Positions 30,545-44,436 of a stretch of 64,000 bases of DNA are shown here, piece by piece (positions within the stretch are counted from its first letter, which is position 1; each line of letters opens with the position of its first letter). Below the pieces are notes generated by a model. It did not search any database. It saw nothing but the letters and a program-made list of their open reading frames with translations, and was not told the origin of the DNA. Source of the DNA: Pyrrhoderma lamaoense (lineage: Eukaryota; Basidiomycota; Agaricomycetes; Hymenochaetales; Hymenochaetaceae); NCBI GenBank assembly GCA_002794735.1, contig NBAZ01000005.1:1426001-1490000 (forward strand). The letters run 5' to 3'. Position numbers and translations under genes: made by a program.

Positions 30545-32210
30545 TTCTATATCATAATTCGGCTCCCTATTAAGCCCACCATTACCGTGACGCCTTGAAA
30601 ATCACATACCATATTTATGTATAATAGGTGAGGATAATGCAGTTTTCCCCTTGTAATCTTTCCTTGATGATTTTTGCCGGGGCCATATGATATCGCTGGT
30701 GTCCATCTATACATCGAGAGGTTCATGATTAATGACCGGCTTACTAGATGTCTTGCTTTGAAGCGAGAGAATAATCTGATTTCTTTTACATAGATTATCC
30801 GTAGAAAAAGACGCTAACATGACTTTATTTTTTACAGATTCACTAATTATCAAGAATGTAATAACAATATTTTTCGGGAATCTTTCTTGTATTACGTTAT
30901 TAGAAATGACCATGATTTATTCGCTGCGCGTTAACCATCCCTGACTCTCCATCTTCAAATTTTCCTTTTACTATTTGTGAGACTTTCCGGATAATTGTCA
31001 ACAATGAAGTTCTTTCTTTGGTATCACAGTATCGCAGTACGAACCGGATGTCTAGGTCTAAGACTAGATGCAAAGGGACGCTAGGTACATAAGTGATTGT
31101 TTCCTCAATTCTGAATTATAAAATGTCCGAATGCGTGTATCTCTTATGATATCCAGATCCCTACCGTATACTCACCTATATCAATAGTCTCGGCTGTTAT
31201 GTAGCTCAAATCAGATTCATCCATGCAAATGACGGCCAGCCCCCCAAATCACATGAGAACAGCGGACTAAGCTGCGATGTCTTTCTGAGAGATAGTAGAA
31301 GTGATCACTCAAAAGACTTTAGCAATTCGGTCCTTCATAATAACATAACACGTAGCTTAGTCGTTTGTTTATCACTGTTAAGACACACAGTATCATCGGT
31401 TTCTCCCCTTTTTTGGTCGCACTAGCGCTTAGTATCATCCGGGTCGTAATGAAAAGAATGATCTTCCATCACCTCGGTCGGCATAGCACATCCGCTGTTG
31501 CGCGTAGTGAGTTATGAAACCGAAGACTGGGTTAGTCCTTTTTAGAGTACCTCTTTCAACTAGACTTATATCTCACGCGTAAGGCCATATTTTGATCTTC
31601 TTCTTATTCGTCTGTTGAAGTTATAGTCCGAATTTGAAAAGAGTGTAATTTGAGTGAGTAATAGGGGATGCTTAAAACTTTAATAAAAGCATTCGAATTC
31701 TCTTCTAGTACATTGAGTTTAAAGTAACAGCCACAAATTGAAAGCAGAAATTGACAGAGGATCCATAAATACTTGCTACAAGTTAACATTGCCTTGAGCT
31801 AGTTGGGAGAAAGTCAAGTACTCTATGGAGTGAATCTCTGGCTCAGGCAACTACAAACTGGAATGACTTAGCGAAGGATGTGATAAAGCTTTCTCACGAT
31901 CAGTATAGAACGGAATGATGCTGAAACAGACAAAAACATGTGCTCGTATTAGTAGTGATGTGGTAAAGTTAACAATCCGATTTGACCGAATGAGCGCTTC
32001 TACCTCCACTCGTTTGCCGCTGTCGTGTTATTGTATGCAAATTGGAGGCACATCACAGTAAGGGTACGGCGATCCGATGGACCGACAGACCGAGAGGGAA
32101 GCTCAGTTCATCATGTTTGATGCGGCTACGTGGAACGGTCCCTAATTCTCATATATAGGGGAGCAGTATTCTCAGTGAATTGTTCGTCTTGTAATCTGAT
32201 ATCCCCACCC
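30545..32210. other. 1.7 kb intergenic region upstream of the P450 gene
   Basis: No gene is supported. Small open stretches at 30913-30707 and 31789-31604 (minus) are short and featureless. The part just before 32211 is the presumed P450 promoter. Confidence 0.5.
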
Positions 32211-34494
32211 ATGGGCCTGCTTTCATTTTCGACTCTGTCTGGTATTTCAATTAAGGACACATTATTGATTGAAGCTGCATGTGCATTAGTGAGTTCGGTG
32301 GCTTCGTGTTAATTGTATAATTTTCTGAGGATTATAATAAGACTGTGCATGAAATATACAAGAGACATGAACGTGATGCTACGCACGTTATCTGGCACTT
32401 GTCTCTCCTAACTGGTGTACCATCTTTATTGTCACTTTTATACATGCACGAGTTGTCTACCTCGACCGCGATACTTCTCTCCCTTTCTGTCTTCTATTTA
32501 GCTCTTTCGATAAGTATCATTTTTTATCGCCTTTCACCCTGGCATCCATTGGCATGCTATCCAGGACCAGCTGTTGCAAAAATATCGAAATTATGGGGCG
32601 CAGTAATAATGGCCAAGGGCAAAAATCATGAGTACTTCAAGCATTTGCATGGTAAATATGGGCCGTATGTTCGTATTGGTAAGTGCTCGCATTTCCATCT
32701 TCTTCTCAAAGTTTGACTTTATACAACAAGGTCCAAATGAGATATCAGTGATAGATGTATCTGCATTTCCAAATATACTAGGTTCTAATGGAATGCCTAA
32801 AGGACCCAGTAAGCCACAACTATCATTTGATTTATGAAGTTCCAGCTATTAAGTAGATAAATCTAATTCATCCGCGCCAATAGTGTGGAGTGCTAGAAAT
32901 TCCCAGGAAAAAACGCCTTCTTTGATTGCACTCCGCAACAAAGAAGAGCATTCACGCCGTAGAAGACCATGGAATCTTGCTTTCAATACGACCTCGGTCA
33001 AGGGCTATGAGCCAATAATTGAGAAACGAGCATTGCAACTTGTTTATGAGCTAGAGAAGCAGTCGGTTTCTAAAGAACTCTTTCACTCCTCTGATTTTGT
33101 GGGTGAGGTGAATTTGGCCCAATGGCTAAGTTACTTTACGTATGTTTGGATTTTCCATTGGTAATGAATGGTTTGGTTGATACATAGATCTATAGTACAG
33201 ATTTCATGGGAGATATGGCGTGAGTGATAAATACACAAGAAGAAAGTCATTACTCAAGTTATATTTTCTATAGCTTCGGAGGCGGGTTTGAGCTTATGCG
33301 AGACGGTGGAGATAAAGAAGGGATATGGTCGATATTCGAGTCTGGAATGGTGTAAGTCCTTCGTATCTCCTTTTCCTCCTTTCGTATTGTTGCTTACAAT
33401 AATCAGTTTTCTTTCATTCTTTCAGCACCTCCCCTGGCTCGTAGCACTCTTTCGTGAGCTTGGGATTGCTAGGAAGCAACTGACGAGATTCCGTGATTTC
33501 GCTCGTGAAAGGGTTCGTAGTCGGAAGTTGAATGGATCAACATCAAAAGATCTCTTTTATCATTTAGTAAGCATGCATCTTAACTCCATCTAGTATAAGC
33601 ATTCATGAATTTTCTTAGATGGATGAAGCTGGCGTGCAGAGACGGAGACCCTCAGAGTCGGAAATCATTTCAGAAGGTGGTCTTGCAATTATAGCTGGTT
33701 CAGATACTACATCTACTGTCCTCAGCGGATTATTTTACTATCTTCTGCGAAACCCCGATGTATATTCTCGTTTACAAAAGGAAGTAGATCTTTTCTTCCC
33801 ACTAGGTGATAGTGATCCATTTAACTCCACAAAACTTGCTGAGATGCCTCTGTTGAACGCTGTCATGTAAGTACCTTCAAGCTTGCTAATCATCGAGTTT
33901 TAATAAAATATCTACTGTCATCAGAAATGAAACCATGCGTCTCCAACCTCCTGTTCCAAGCTATCTACAGCGGGCTCCGGAGAAAGGAAGCGGTGGGCAA
34001 TGGATAAATAATAGGAGGTGAATGAAATTATAAGTTATCTGAACAGGAAACTCATCATGTTTCTCAGTTTTATTCCGGAAGGAACTTCTGTCGTCATTCC
34101 TCCTTACGTGGTGATGCGGAGTTCAGAGTACTTTTCCCCCGAACCAGAGAAATTCTGGCCTGAGAGATGGCTACAGTCAGGCTCGGAGGAACCCGTATCA
34201 GTAAAACAAGATAACGATCCTACAGAAAAGTATGGTCAGGGACGTTCGGTTTCAGAGAAGTCTGGTGTTGTCACAAATACTACCGCCTTCATCCCCTTTT
34301 CTTATGGACCGGCAAACTGTGCTGGAAGATTACTTGCGATTGTTGAAATGCGAATGGTTGTTGCGTTGTTGATGCAGCGATTTGAGATGCGCTTTTCTGG
34401 TGGGTACGATCCCATTCAGTGGGAAAGGGACTTGCTGGATTATTTTGTTTTATCAAATGGCCCTCTTCCAGTTGTGTTGACCTCCAGATCCTAA
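32211..34494 (+). CDS. Cytochrome P450 monooxygenase, membrane-anchored
   Basis: A heme-thiolate monooxygenase of the endoplasmic reticulum; substrate unknown. Exon 1 (32211-32288) encodes MGLLSFSTLSGISIKDTLLI and joins exon 2 at 32342, giving ...AACAL-TVHEIYKRHERDA and two or three hydrophobic N-terminal segments. This N-terminus is common in basidiomycete P450s related to tryprostatin B 6-hydroxylase annotations. Hallmarks are all present: proline hinge (WHPLACYPGPAVAKI), C-helix W-x(3)-[RH] region (SRRRRPWNLAFNT), I-helix oxygen-binding AIIAGSDTTSTV, K-helix ExxR (NETMRLQPPVPSYLQR), FWPERW (the PERF motif), and the heme loop FSYGPANCAGR with the axial Cys. About nine exons; the join at 33350 uses donor gtgtaagt. 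An upstream ATG in another frame at 32349 can be excluded because exon 1 phases correctly. It looks intact. Confidence 0.92.
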
Positions 34495-34770
34495 AGCTTT
34501 CTTGACTTTCTCACCTTCATCATTATGTATAAATACGTGTATGTACTGGTTATAGTAAACTCCCATGTTTTAAAATATGCACATTATTGAGCCTCATGGA
34601 GGAAGGGGAGCAACGATATGGTACACTCTTGAGTATTGTTATGACTCTCAACAGGGTGCGATTATTTATTAAATAGTAGATTAGTATCCAAATACATGGT
34701 ATATCAATGGTTGTAAAATGGGCAGATATTACATAGTATTCTTGCTATTATTGTGAAGGCATATTATAAT

Positions 34771-36487
34771 CTAGTCGCATCCTACACTAACTATTCTAGC
34801 TGTTGCTATTCGTGGGTTCGCATCTCCGAACAGCATCTCTCTCGATCTAGAAATTGAGAAGTCCTCGGCATCCCCGTCATCCGGGTTCTCGTCATCTACG
34901 ACGTCTATACGTGTTGCATGTGGCGGTGCCAGAACTAGAGCGGATAGCCTCCGTCCAAATACCTAGATGCAGTTAATAACCTTATGTTACTGCATTTCTG
35001 AATTTCACACTATTGTACTCACGCAGCCCGAGTCCAGTCCTTTTGACCAGCGTTTTATATCAAGTCCGCGAGATGCAGCATGTCCATATACAACAGTTAA
35101 TGGATAACAATTAAGTGCTCCCTCTATCTCCGTATCGTAGTTGCCATCGCTATCAGCCCTGGATGCGTCTGCATCAAGGATATCATCATCATTCGATTGA
35201 AATCCCTTGCAGTGGTTGACAATTCCATTCCAGAGTTTAGTCCAAGCCTTTCCTTCCTTCGCATTCCTGAGTTGATGAACATATCAGATGAAATCAGATG
35301 ATCCAAGATTTGTGATGAGTTACATACCGACTTATGGAATTATCTTTGAGGATACTTCTTACATTCAGAAGATTCCACGGCTTCGTGTTTTGTGGAATAT
35401 CCTTCAGAATAGCTAGTTCCTGAGCCCAGCGTAAGCGTGTAACGTTCATTGAGAGGTCAGCTACATTATGAGCTTTAGAATTGGTGGGTGAAGCTAAATC
35501 TTGTGATGGAAGGTGTGCTAGTGGTTGACGTGCAGAAGTTGCGTCATGATTAGGATCAATTGGGAGTAACCCAGCGTGAACGAAGAAAGTGTGAAGGGGA
35601 GGAGCATGAAGTACTATTGGCAGTGATAACAAATATGTGTACTGGTCATCTGATAGTGAACGAGCTATCCTGTAGTGATCAGTCGAGATATCCCATCCTT
35701 TAGGTATGTGTTTCCACTTGGGGGTCATCTTATCTATAACTTTGTTCCCCATAGACTTGGTAAATGCCTTCAACTCTTTTTTGTCCTTTTTGTCAAGCTC
35801 ATCTAGGAACGATTTACCCCCAGGGTGCGTGATGACGTATTCAATCCAAGTACGCCAATTAATCACTGTTTGGTCATGGTTCCCGCGAACGCCACTTATG
35901 TTGTGCATTGTCATATAAGAAAGTACGTCCAGAGATCCAGAAACAGGTCCTTTCGAGACGATATCCCCAACATGTATTAAAAGGTCAGAAGCTGGGTCGT
36001 AATGTAGTTTTTTTAGTAATTTCCTATCATCCTTTAAGACCTTGCGAATATTTGTAATTTACTAAGAAAATACTCACCTGAAAGGACCCCACATTCCGTG
36101 GATATCCCCTATAATTATGACACGAGAATTTGGATGGTCTACATGTCATTAGCTATGTTATTGGGCGTCAATTATAGACGAATCTACCAACCAAACGCAA
36201 GTTCATGTTCGTTAAGAGTTCGGAGCATATTGTAACGTGCATAGTCTAGTTCCTCTATACAATCGCAATAAATTCAGAGCAGCAAGTTGCGAAGGTTATA
36301 GTTACTCACGAGGCGTTGATGCATCAGTTAGGGGGTCATAATGTAAGGTGTTTCCGATACCATGCATGTAGTCCTCAATAAGTCCAAGGAAAAGAACATA
36401 GAGGATGAAAGACACAACGACAAAGCATGCAGCTGAATTTTTCAAGGTTGCTGACGCCAGTATATTAGATATTCTGGCCTTATTCAT
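34771..36487 (-). CDS. PPN2: Membrane-anchored metallophosphatase, Ppn2-like (endopolyphosphatase)
   Basis: A calcineurin-like metallophosphoesterase with one N-terminal signal anchor (SAACFVVVSFILYVLFLGLI, about residues 18-37). The metal-binding motifs appear in order: IIGDIHGM (D-x-H), HVGDIVSKGP (G-D-x-x-x-[KR]-G-P), GVRGNHDQ (G-N-H-D) and FFVHAGLLP (G/V-H-A-G), with VVYGHAASRGLDIK as the last G-H motif. These, and the tail ATARIVSVGCD, fit the PrpE-like group that includes yeast Ppn2 (YNL217W), a Zn-dependent vacuolar endopolyphosphatase. A polyphosphate-cleaving role is an inference from this family. The lumenal part has N-x-[ST] sites. Six or so exons; the last coding exon ends at 34771-34773. 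The gene is divergent from eIF1A, with 282 bases between the two start codons. Confidence 0.82.
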
Positions 36488-36769
36488 TATTACTGAACCC
36501 TAAGGTGTTAACAGTTGTTGCAGAAAACATAGTCCCCTAAAGCTGGTACCTGTCTTATGTATAGAATTACATCAAAGTGGTTAACTCTAGTTGTTATGTG
36601 ACAATGTGACGATGCATATATGTCACAAAACACTTGCTCCCCGGATCCGTACTTCAGACTTGGCCGACTCATCCTGACTCCAAACCGCCACAGCAAACTT
36701 CTCACCCAAGTACTTATCTCCGTCAGCTATCCAGGGGACTTACGAGAAGGTTAGAAACGGTACAAAACC
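36488..36769. promoter_or_regulatory. Likely bidirectional promoter, PPN2-like / eIF1A
   Basis: The 282 bases between two divergent start codons must contain both promoters. The stretch 36590-36620 has a palindrome-like run (tgttatgtgacaatgtgacgatgcatatatgtcaca). I could not identify a specific factor site. Confidence 0.5.
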
Positions 36770-37451
36770 ATGCCGAAGGTGCGCTTTGACGTTTTTTAAT
36801 AGTGATCAACATTTTTTACTGATCAAAACTACAGAATAAAGGAAAGGTACATTATCCCAATACCAGGAATCGTTGCATATCGGATAGAAGTAACATAGTT
36901 ATTATCTAGGGAGGAAAGAACCGCAGACGTGGAAAGAACGAAAACGATGACGACAAGCGTGAACTTGTCTTCAAGGAAGAAGGACAAGAGTATGCCCAAG
37001 TAACAAAAATGCTTGGTAATGGGCGCCTTGAGGCGCAGTGCTTTGACGGGAAAAAGCGGCTTGCACACATTCGTGGTAAGCTAAGGAAAAAGGTGTGTTC
37101 ATGCAATTTCTGTGTTGCTATTAGCATGTCATTGATTGCAACCCACTTGACAGGTTTGGATCAATCAGGGTGACATCATCTTGTTATCACTTCGCGAATA
37201 CCAGGATGACAAGTCAGACGTTCTTGTGAAATACTCCGCTGAGGAAGCCCGTAGTTGTGCGTAGTTTTACTACTTTTGCTATGAGAAGTAATTTATTGAT
37301 AATCTATGCAGTGAAACTTTATGGCGAACTGCCGGAGTCAGCTAAAATCAACGAAACCGGTGACGGAATGGAGGGTGGTGATGAAGAGTGTGGCTTCGAG
37401 TTTGGTGGTGAGGGTGATGAGGACGATGAGCTTGATATCGACGACATCTAG
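36770..37451 (+). CDS. Translation initiation factor eIF1A
   Basis: eIF1A binds the ribosomal A site, promotes 43S scanning and start-codon selection. Five exons: 36770-36778 (9 bases), 36835-36846 (12 bases), 36910-37092, 37154-37256 and 37312-37451, all joining in frame for 148 residues, close to the usual 140-155. The basic N-terminus [20 protein letters not shown] is assembled from the first three exons. The OB fold carries [39 protein letters not shown] and [16 protein letters not shown]. The acidic C-tail ends [11 protein letters not shown], the conserved DIDDI that contacts eIF5B. The first two exons are too small to be seen as open reading frames. The join [12 protein letters not shown] uses donor gtgcgt. 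Confidence 0.95.
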
Positions 37452-38098
37452 ATGCTGGAGTTTTATAGTGGTGCACAGCATTGCACATGTCCTATTCCCC
37501 TCTATCCTTCTAAGTTTCTTTGCGCTATCTGGCTGGAAGTTTACTAAGTATATCTGTCCTCGATTGCTCGTTTGAGTCGTATGCTTGCTGTATCCCTCGT
37601 ATTGTTCTTTTATTGTTTAAAACCTCTTTGTATGTTTAGACGGCTATCCAATATGCATATCTTATGTATATTTTCCTCCATTGTTACTTGACTCACACTC
37701 ACACTCCCAAAAACTGGTAAATTCCTTTTTAGTCCTGCTGATATAAGAGTTTTGCCACCTGTCCTTCAAATTGAGGACTTGATTAATGCCAAGGAGTTAT
37801 TTCTAGCAATGGAACTTTTAATTAGATATTTATGTAGCATAGTTCGATTAAGAAGTTAGATCCGGATTCTGCGTATATACCAGACTTCCACGACCGTGTC
37901 TTATAAATTACCTAGATCGTTCTCGCTGGTCGTAATTGCGGACTAGAGCTACACAAAGCACCGAATACACACCGAACTCTCGCTGGCGCTACGTGTTTGG
38001 ATAGAGAAAATATGTCTTTTGCTTTTATAAAAATGAGTATGGAATATAGAATTCTGTGTCGCTGTCTCCACGTTAAAGTCAGCTACAGAGGACTCTAG
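37452..38098. other. Intergenic region, eIF1A 3' end and GH5 promoter
   Basis: No gene is supported. The first 200 bases are T-rich, as expected for a 3' untranslated region. The sequence 38020-38098 precedes the GH5 start. Confidence 0.55.
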
Positions 38099-40325
38099 AT
38101 GTTCACTCAGGCTTCATACATTCTCTTATGGCTTTCTACTATTTATGTATCAGCATATGCGAAAATTTTATATGCAGGTGTAAATGAGGCAAGTAGACTT
38201 CGCTCCTAACCTGGTTTCCTCGCCAAGTGACTGAGGTTGGTTACCGACCTTCTAGTCGGGGGCGAGTTTGGTGTATTCTCGTCTACTAGTACAAAGGGCA
38301 CGGGTCTTCCAGGTCGTTTTGGTGTCGATTTTGCGTTTATAAACAAAGTAAAAGCGAATATATTGTCTTCCGATAATATGGAAGCTAACGTTAATACTTC
38401 TCACCTCTTAGACTACAGTTGATATCTTCATTGATCAGGAGAAAATAAACTTCTTCCGTGTAACATTCCTAATGGTAAGATATACTCTAATCATTGACAC
38501 ATCAAGTATCTATATCAAACAAATACACAGGAGCGAATGTGTCCTCTTGAAACTGGCTTGGGACACGTATTCAACGAAACCGTATGTATGCTTGTTCTGG
38601 ACTGATCTATGCGTGTAAATACAACCATCTGTTTTAGTATTTTAGTGAATATGCAGATGCCATAAATCATATCACAGGGAAGGGTGCATACGCTCTTGTG
38701 GATCCACATAACTATATGCGCTATAAGTGAGTTTCCAATGATGACAATATTCGAAACTACTCCCTTCAGGAGCTAACAATGAGTTTAGCGATCCTTCTAT
38801 GCAGCCTTTCAGTGGAAGTGTATGCATGTTGTTCTTTCTGGGTCATGAGTTGCTCTTTTATATCTTAATATATAGGTCATTGGAAACACGAGCGACCCTA
38901 CGGCCGCAACAACAGAGCAATTCAAGGAGTTCTGGACTGAGCTAGCTAGGCGTTTTGTATTGAATCCAAGAGTAGTATTTGGCATAAATAATGAGCCTCA
39001 TGACATGGTAAGATGAAGTCAAAATTGTTTAAACAGATACACGGTTATTGAGCTTATGATTCAAATGTATTGTTCAGCCTACGGAATTGATCCTAAAGAA
39101 CAACCAGGTTAGTTTGGAGAATTATCATACTTTTGATGCGTGTGTTCACTATTTACTAGGCTGCTATAGACGGGATCCGGTCAACGGGAGCAAGACAGCT
39201 AATCCTTGCTCCAGGAAATGGCTTCACTGGGGGACATTCTTGGACACAAATAACCGGGTCTGGAGACGCTCCATCTAGTGAATTCATGAACAAACTGTTT
39301 GATCCTTTCAAAAATACGGCTATTGATATCCATGAAGTGAGTTGTGTCTTAATTACTAATGATGAGTATCTAACAGCTTGAGCGGTCTGTAGTATCTTGG
39401 TCAGTTACTGAAGTCATTCTAAGTATCTATTGGTAACAAGAGAACCATTTCAGATGAAGACTTCTCAGGATCGCACGATACTTGCACGCAGCCAGGTAAC
39501 TCAACATTTAAATTAGTCAGATGAAATCTAATATTCTGAGTTATTAGGACCATCGAATCTTGCCAACTTGACTACTTGGTTGCAAGAGAATAATTTGAAG
39601 TTAGTGTACTTTTCCAAACTAAAAATACCGTTGTTCAACAAATTCGATTATAGGGCGATTATCAGCGAGTTCGGCGGCGCAAATAACCAAAATTGCTTCG
39701 ATGTGAGTATTAGACCTGATTCATATCGATTAAAAAATGATTCCATTAATATGTCATGGAAATGAAGTTTATCACGGACCTCCTGACTTTCCTAGAAGAA
39801 AATGACGTATACATCGGTTGGTCGGCTTGGGCAGCAGGACCTTGTACGTCTATCTTTATAGTCTTGCATCATACTTCGCCGCCATTGCTATTATTTGCTC
39901 GCTTTCCCTATTTGATGTATCGTGTCATATTCCCTCATGCTTCATTGTTTCTCCAGAAAGCCTTCTATCTTCAAAATCTGCTAGCTCCTATAGTGGATAC
40001 AACCTTGGAAATGAAGACTGATTTAATGCTTTTTAGTATGGGGTACGAACTCACCTTGCTGTGGACCAGAAACCGGAAGTCTGGAACCGGGAGAGGTGAA
40101 TGTTGATGGCGGTCCAAAGTAGGTGTCTTGTGTATAGTAGCTTTCAGATAGCTCCTGACTATCTCCCTAGTGGATTTGAGACTGTATGGGCCGAGGCTAT
40201 TCGACCAAACATACCTTTCAACAGTAAGTTACAAATCATATTGTTCTGGCCGTATAACAGCTTATATCATGCTTGTGATAATATTGCAAGCTTTAAAACG
40301 CTCGGGCATTTCAAGCCTATCCTAA
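38099..40325 (+). CDS. Secreted GH5 endo-beta-1,4-glucanase (GH5_5-like)
   Basis: A secreted cellulase-type glycoside hydrolase family 5 protein; it cleaves internal beta-1,4 bonds of cellulose or related glucans with retention. A signal peptide (MFTQASYILLWLSTIYVSAYA, 38099 onward) leads to YAGVNEAIGGEFGVFSS. Family features: INFFRVTFLMERMCP, GAYALVDPHNYMRY, VFGINNEPHDM (acid/base Glu in NEP), APGNGFTGGHSW, IDIHEYLDEDFSG, and ISEFGGANNQNC (nucleophile Glu). Then WSAWAAG, and a linker with two Cys. About 15 small exons. No cellulose-binding module is visible. Two end models exist. A direct read gives GGPK and a stop at 40120-40122. Splicing from 40118 to a ccctag acceptor at 40170, and again from 40224 to 40290, gives GFETVWAEAIRPNIPFN-TLKRSGISSLS with a stop at 40323-40325, which I prefer because it keeps coding-like sequence. 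It starts a run of four co-oriented genes. Confidence 0.88.
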
Positions 40326-40859
40326 TTCGGGACCTTCGGGAGCCAAAAAGAAGCGTGAATCCGTAGTGACTATACTGGGGCTGACTTATTTCCGAGGTTG
40401 GAAAAATCACAATCGAAGTATATCGAAGTATTCATTGTACAAGTAGCATGAGTTTTAATATCAGAAAAATGGTATTTACTTTGTAGTTCCTAGAAAAGAC
40501 CCCGGAAGCGCAGTGCCTCGTGTTTTACATGGGTCATTCTCTTCTTTGACAACTTACCACGCTCTTTCATATGACCGAAAAAACTATATGTCCACAACGT
40601 GCTCAGCTGCCAAATTTCCGCTTCCGGGGTACTGAAAGAGAATTTATGAGGCAATGAAGTCCGACCCTTTTCCAAAAAACAACCTGCACTAGTTCTATCG
40701 TCGACGAGCTCCGGACAGGGAAATACACATTCACTGACCTAGCACGTTGTGCGAACACTGTATTACGGCATAGCTTGAAAATTTGACACTTCGGCAATTT
40801 CGTGAGGATAAATAGGTCTTTAGGTTGCAACGGGTTTTGTACATAAAGTACAAAGGAGC
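40326..40859. other. Intergenic region between GH5 and chitinase genes
   Basis: No gene is supported. Minus-strand open stretches near 40490-40830 are overlapping, have no motif and no splice context. The last part is the chitinase promoter. Confidence 0.55.
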
Positions 40860-42502
<1,643 letters not shown>

Positions 42503-42791
42503 TTTCAAGAGACTTTCAGCAAAAATATCGGGAAAGGATTACGTCAAGGCTTTCCGCAAGTATAGTCTTTACCGTAGGTCGGAATTATGAGAATTTATCC
42601 CGCACTCAGTGGCATAGTTAGTCACAGAGCATTGTATGATTGCAAATCCATAAAATCTTGTATTAATATATTTATTATGTAAACTATGTACTACATCACA
42701 ACTTCTCTTCAGTCACGCCGCCCCGTTCACTTCACTAGGTACACTCAATCAGAGTATCCTGAAACCTTTAGCGTGGTTGAAGTCTTACACA
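42503..42791. other. Intergenic region before the macrodomain gene
   Basis: A 289-base spacer with no open reading frame of note. It should hold the chitinase 3' end and the macrodomain promoter. Confidence 0.5.
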
Positions 42792-43918
42792 ATGAGTAAA
42801 ATTGGACTATCAAGTATTCCAACTCTCCGTCAACTATATGCTTCAGGAGCTATTAGGTCAAACCCTGGGACGCAGCCATTATATCCATTTCTTGACAATC
42901 TTCTTGATCGTGTTTCGCTCATGTGTGTTACACTACATACACCGTAGAGAATAACCTATAAACTCTGTTTTTCCCCACTAGTCAAGGTGATATAACTAAG
43001 CTACAGGTTGATGCAATTGTTAATGCGGCAAACAAGACATTACTGGGCAAGTGGATTTGTTGGGAATGGTGAACTTACTCTCATCATACTGGATAACACA
43101 ATATAGGTGGAGGTGGTGGTAAGGAAGCACAGTCCAAAATACATATGTATATAGACCTCCTAACAACATGAAGTTGATGGTGCAATTCATCGTGCTGCGG
43201 GAAAACAACTGCTGCGAGAATGTTCGTTTCGGTTAATCGTCCTTGACTTGTGTGTTTCCAACTAAACTTAGATGTGTAGGCGAAACACTTAACGGATGTG
43301 ACACGGGTGATGCTAAAATAACTGGTGGATATAACCTTCCAGCGTATGTTGTATGAAAATCTAGTATGGACATAGGAAGTAATTCCCCCTTCTCCCTAAT
43401 AATACTTCAATGAAGAAAGCATGTCATCCACACGGTTGGCCCTATCTACTCCTCTCGATCAGTGGACTTGAAAGCTGCTCAACTAGCGTCCTGTTACAAG
43501 CGGTGTCTTTCAATTGCAGCCGAGAACTCAATCAAAACTATCGTATGTTTTTCGTGTTCACCTCTTTGCATGATATATAGGAAAGTTTCCATCTCTATAG
43601 GCATTCTGTTCAATTTCTACTGGAGTGTATGGATATCCTATTGAAGATGCAACCAAGATTGCACTTGATCAAACGCGTCGTTTTTTGGAGTCGGATGATG
43701 GTTCTTTGGTAAGTTCGGTCCGCTTTTTCACTATAAAAGGATGTTAGTAAAAGAATCAAATCGATAGCTTGAGCGCGTTATATTTACTGTCTTCAGTGAT
43801 GAAGATAAGTGTGTATACGAGTGAGTAATTTTCCCATGGTCATTTTGATCGTTTGCCAATCCTTACAATCAAACTGTATATTAGGTCCTTGATCCCTGCA
43901 TATTTCCCCGAGGCCTAG
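42792..43918 (+). CDS. Macrodomain ADP-ribose hydrolase (MacroD-type)
   Basis: A macrodomain protein of the MacroD/YmdB group, which in other organisms removes the acetyl group from O-acetyl-ADP-ribose or mono-ADP-ribose from protein side chains. I read about eight exons joined in frame for about 230 residues. Motifs: LIQGDITKLQVDAIVNAANK, LLGGGGVDGAIHRAAG (the glycine loop that binds the diphosphate and ADP-ribose), CDTGDAKITGGYNLPAKHVI, HTVGPIY, and FCSISTGVYGYPIEDA (the second phosphate loop). The glycine loop is built from a 12-base exon (43107-43118) preceded by a GC-AG intron (donor gcaagt at 43047). The end PAYFPEA is at 43918. The protein has no signal peptide. The family is usually cytosolic, nuclear or mitochondrial. 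Its place between a chitinase and a transporter is probably incidental. Confidence 0.88.
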
Positions 43919-44436
43919 GCTATGCTAAGTGTATGCGTATCAATTTCGTAAAAAGCGGCTCAAATCGAACAAACATATGTTTTTGGTTGCTTCTCGCTGT
44001 CTACGAATGAGACAATACGTATATTACAGCTTTATTGTTTTGTCGTATGCATAATAGCTCGAAATAATCCCAACAAACTACCTCTGATCTTCAAACCTAG
44101 TGCAGGGAGGGGTGTATTGCAACTAAGATCCTTTACTTTCAAATTAAGACCGGTCCGCTTTTTTCTCACAGGCACGATTTCTGGTTTCAAATGCATTACT
44201 TCAAGTACCACATGATCAACGACGCTTCTATATTCAGTCGATTGTAGAGAAAACCAACATATTAAATAACACATTTTCCCGTATTTGCCCCGAGAAGTGT
44301 TCGGGATCAATGGGACGAAAGGGAGTTTGTGCTGAGAATACAGCACGTATAAAAGGAAACTTTGCCACTGTAGAGAAGTTTTCTAGTTTTACGAAGTTGA
44401 GATTCACTGTAAGAACTTAACTTTAGTATTTTAATA
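43919..44436. other. Intergenic region before sugar transporter 2
   Basis: No gene is supported. Two overlapping minus-strand stretches (44346-44032 and 44561-44307) are open but featureless. The transporter promoter and leader should lie in the last 200 bases. Confidence 0.5.

Noticed and set aside
32345..32716. P450 starting at the first long open stretch near 32345
   Set aside because: That stretch has no ATG before the membrane segment; the ATG at 32211 with an intron to 32342 gives a normal P450 N-terminus in frame.
40120..40122. TAG at 40120 as the end of the GH5 gene
   Set aside because: Two introns with good acceptors continue the frame into GFETVWAEAIRPN and TLKRSGISSLS. I keep the earlier stop as an alternative only.
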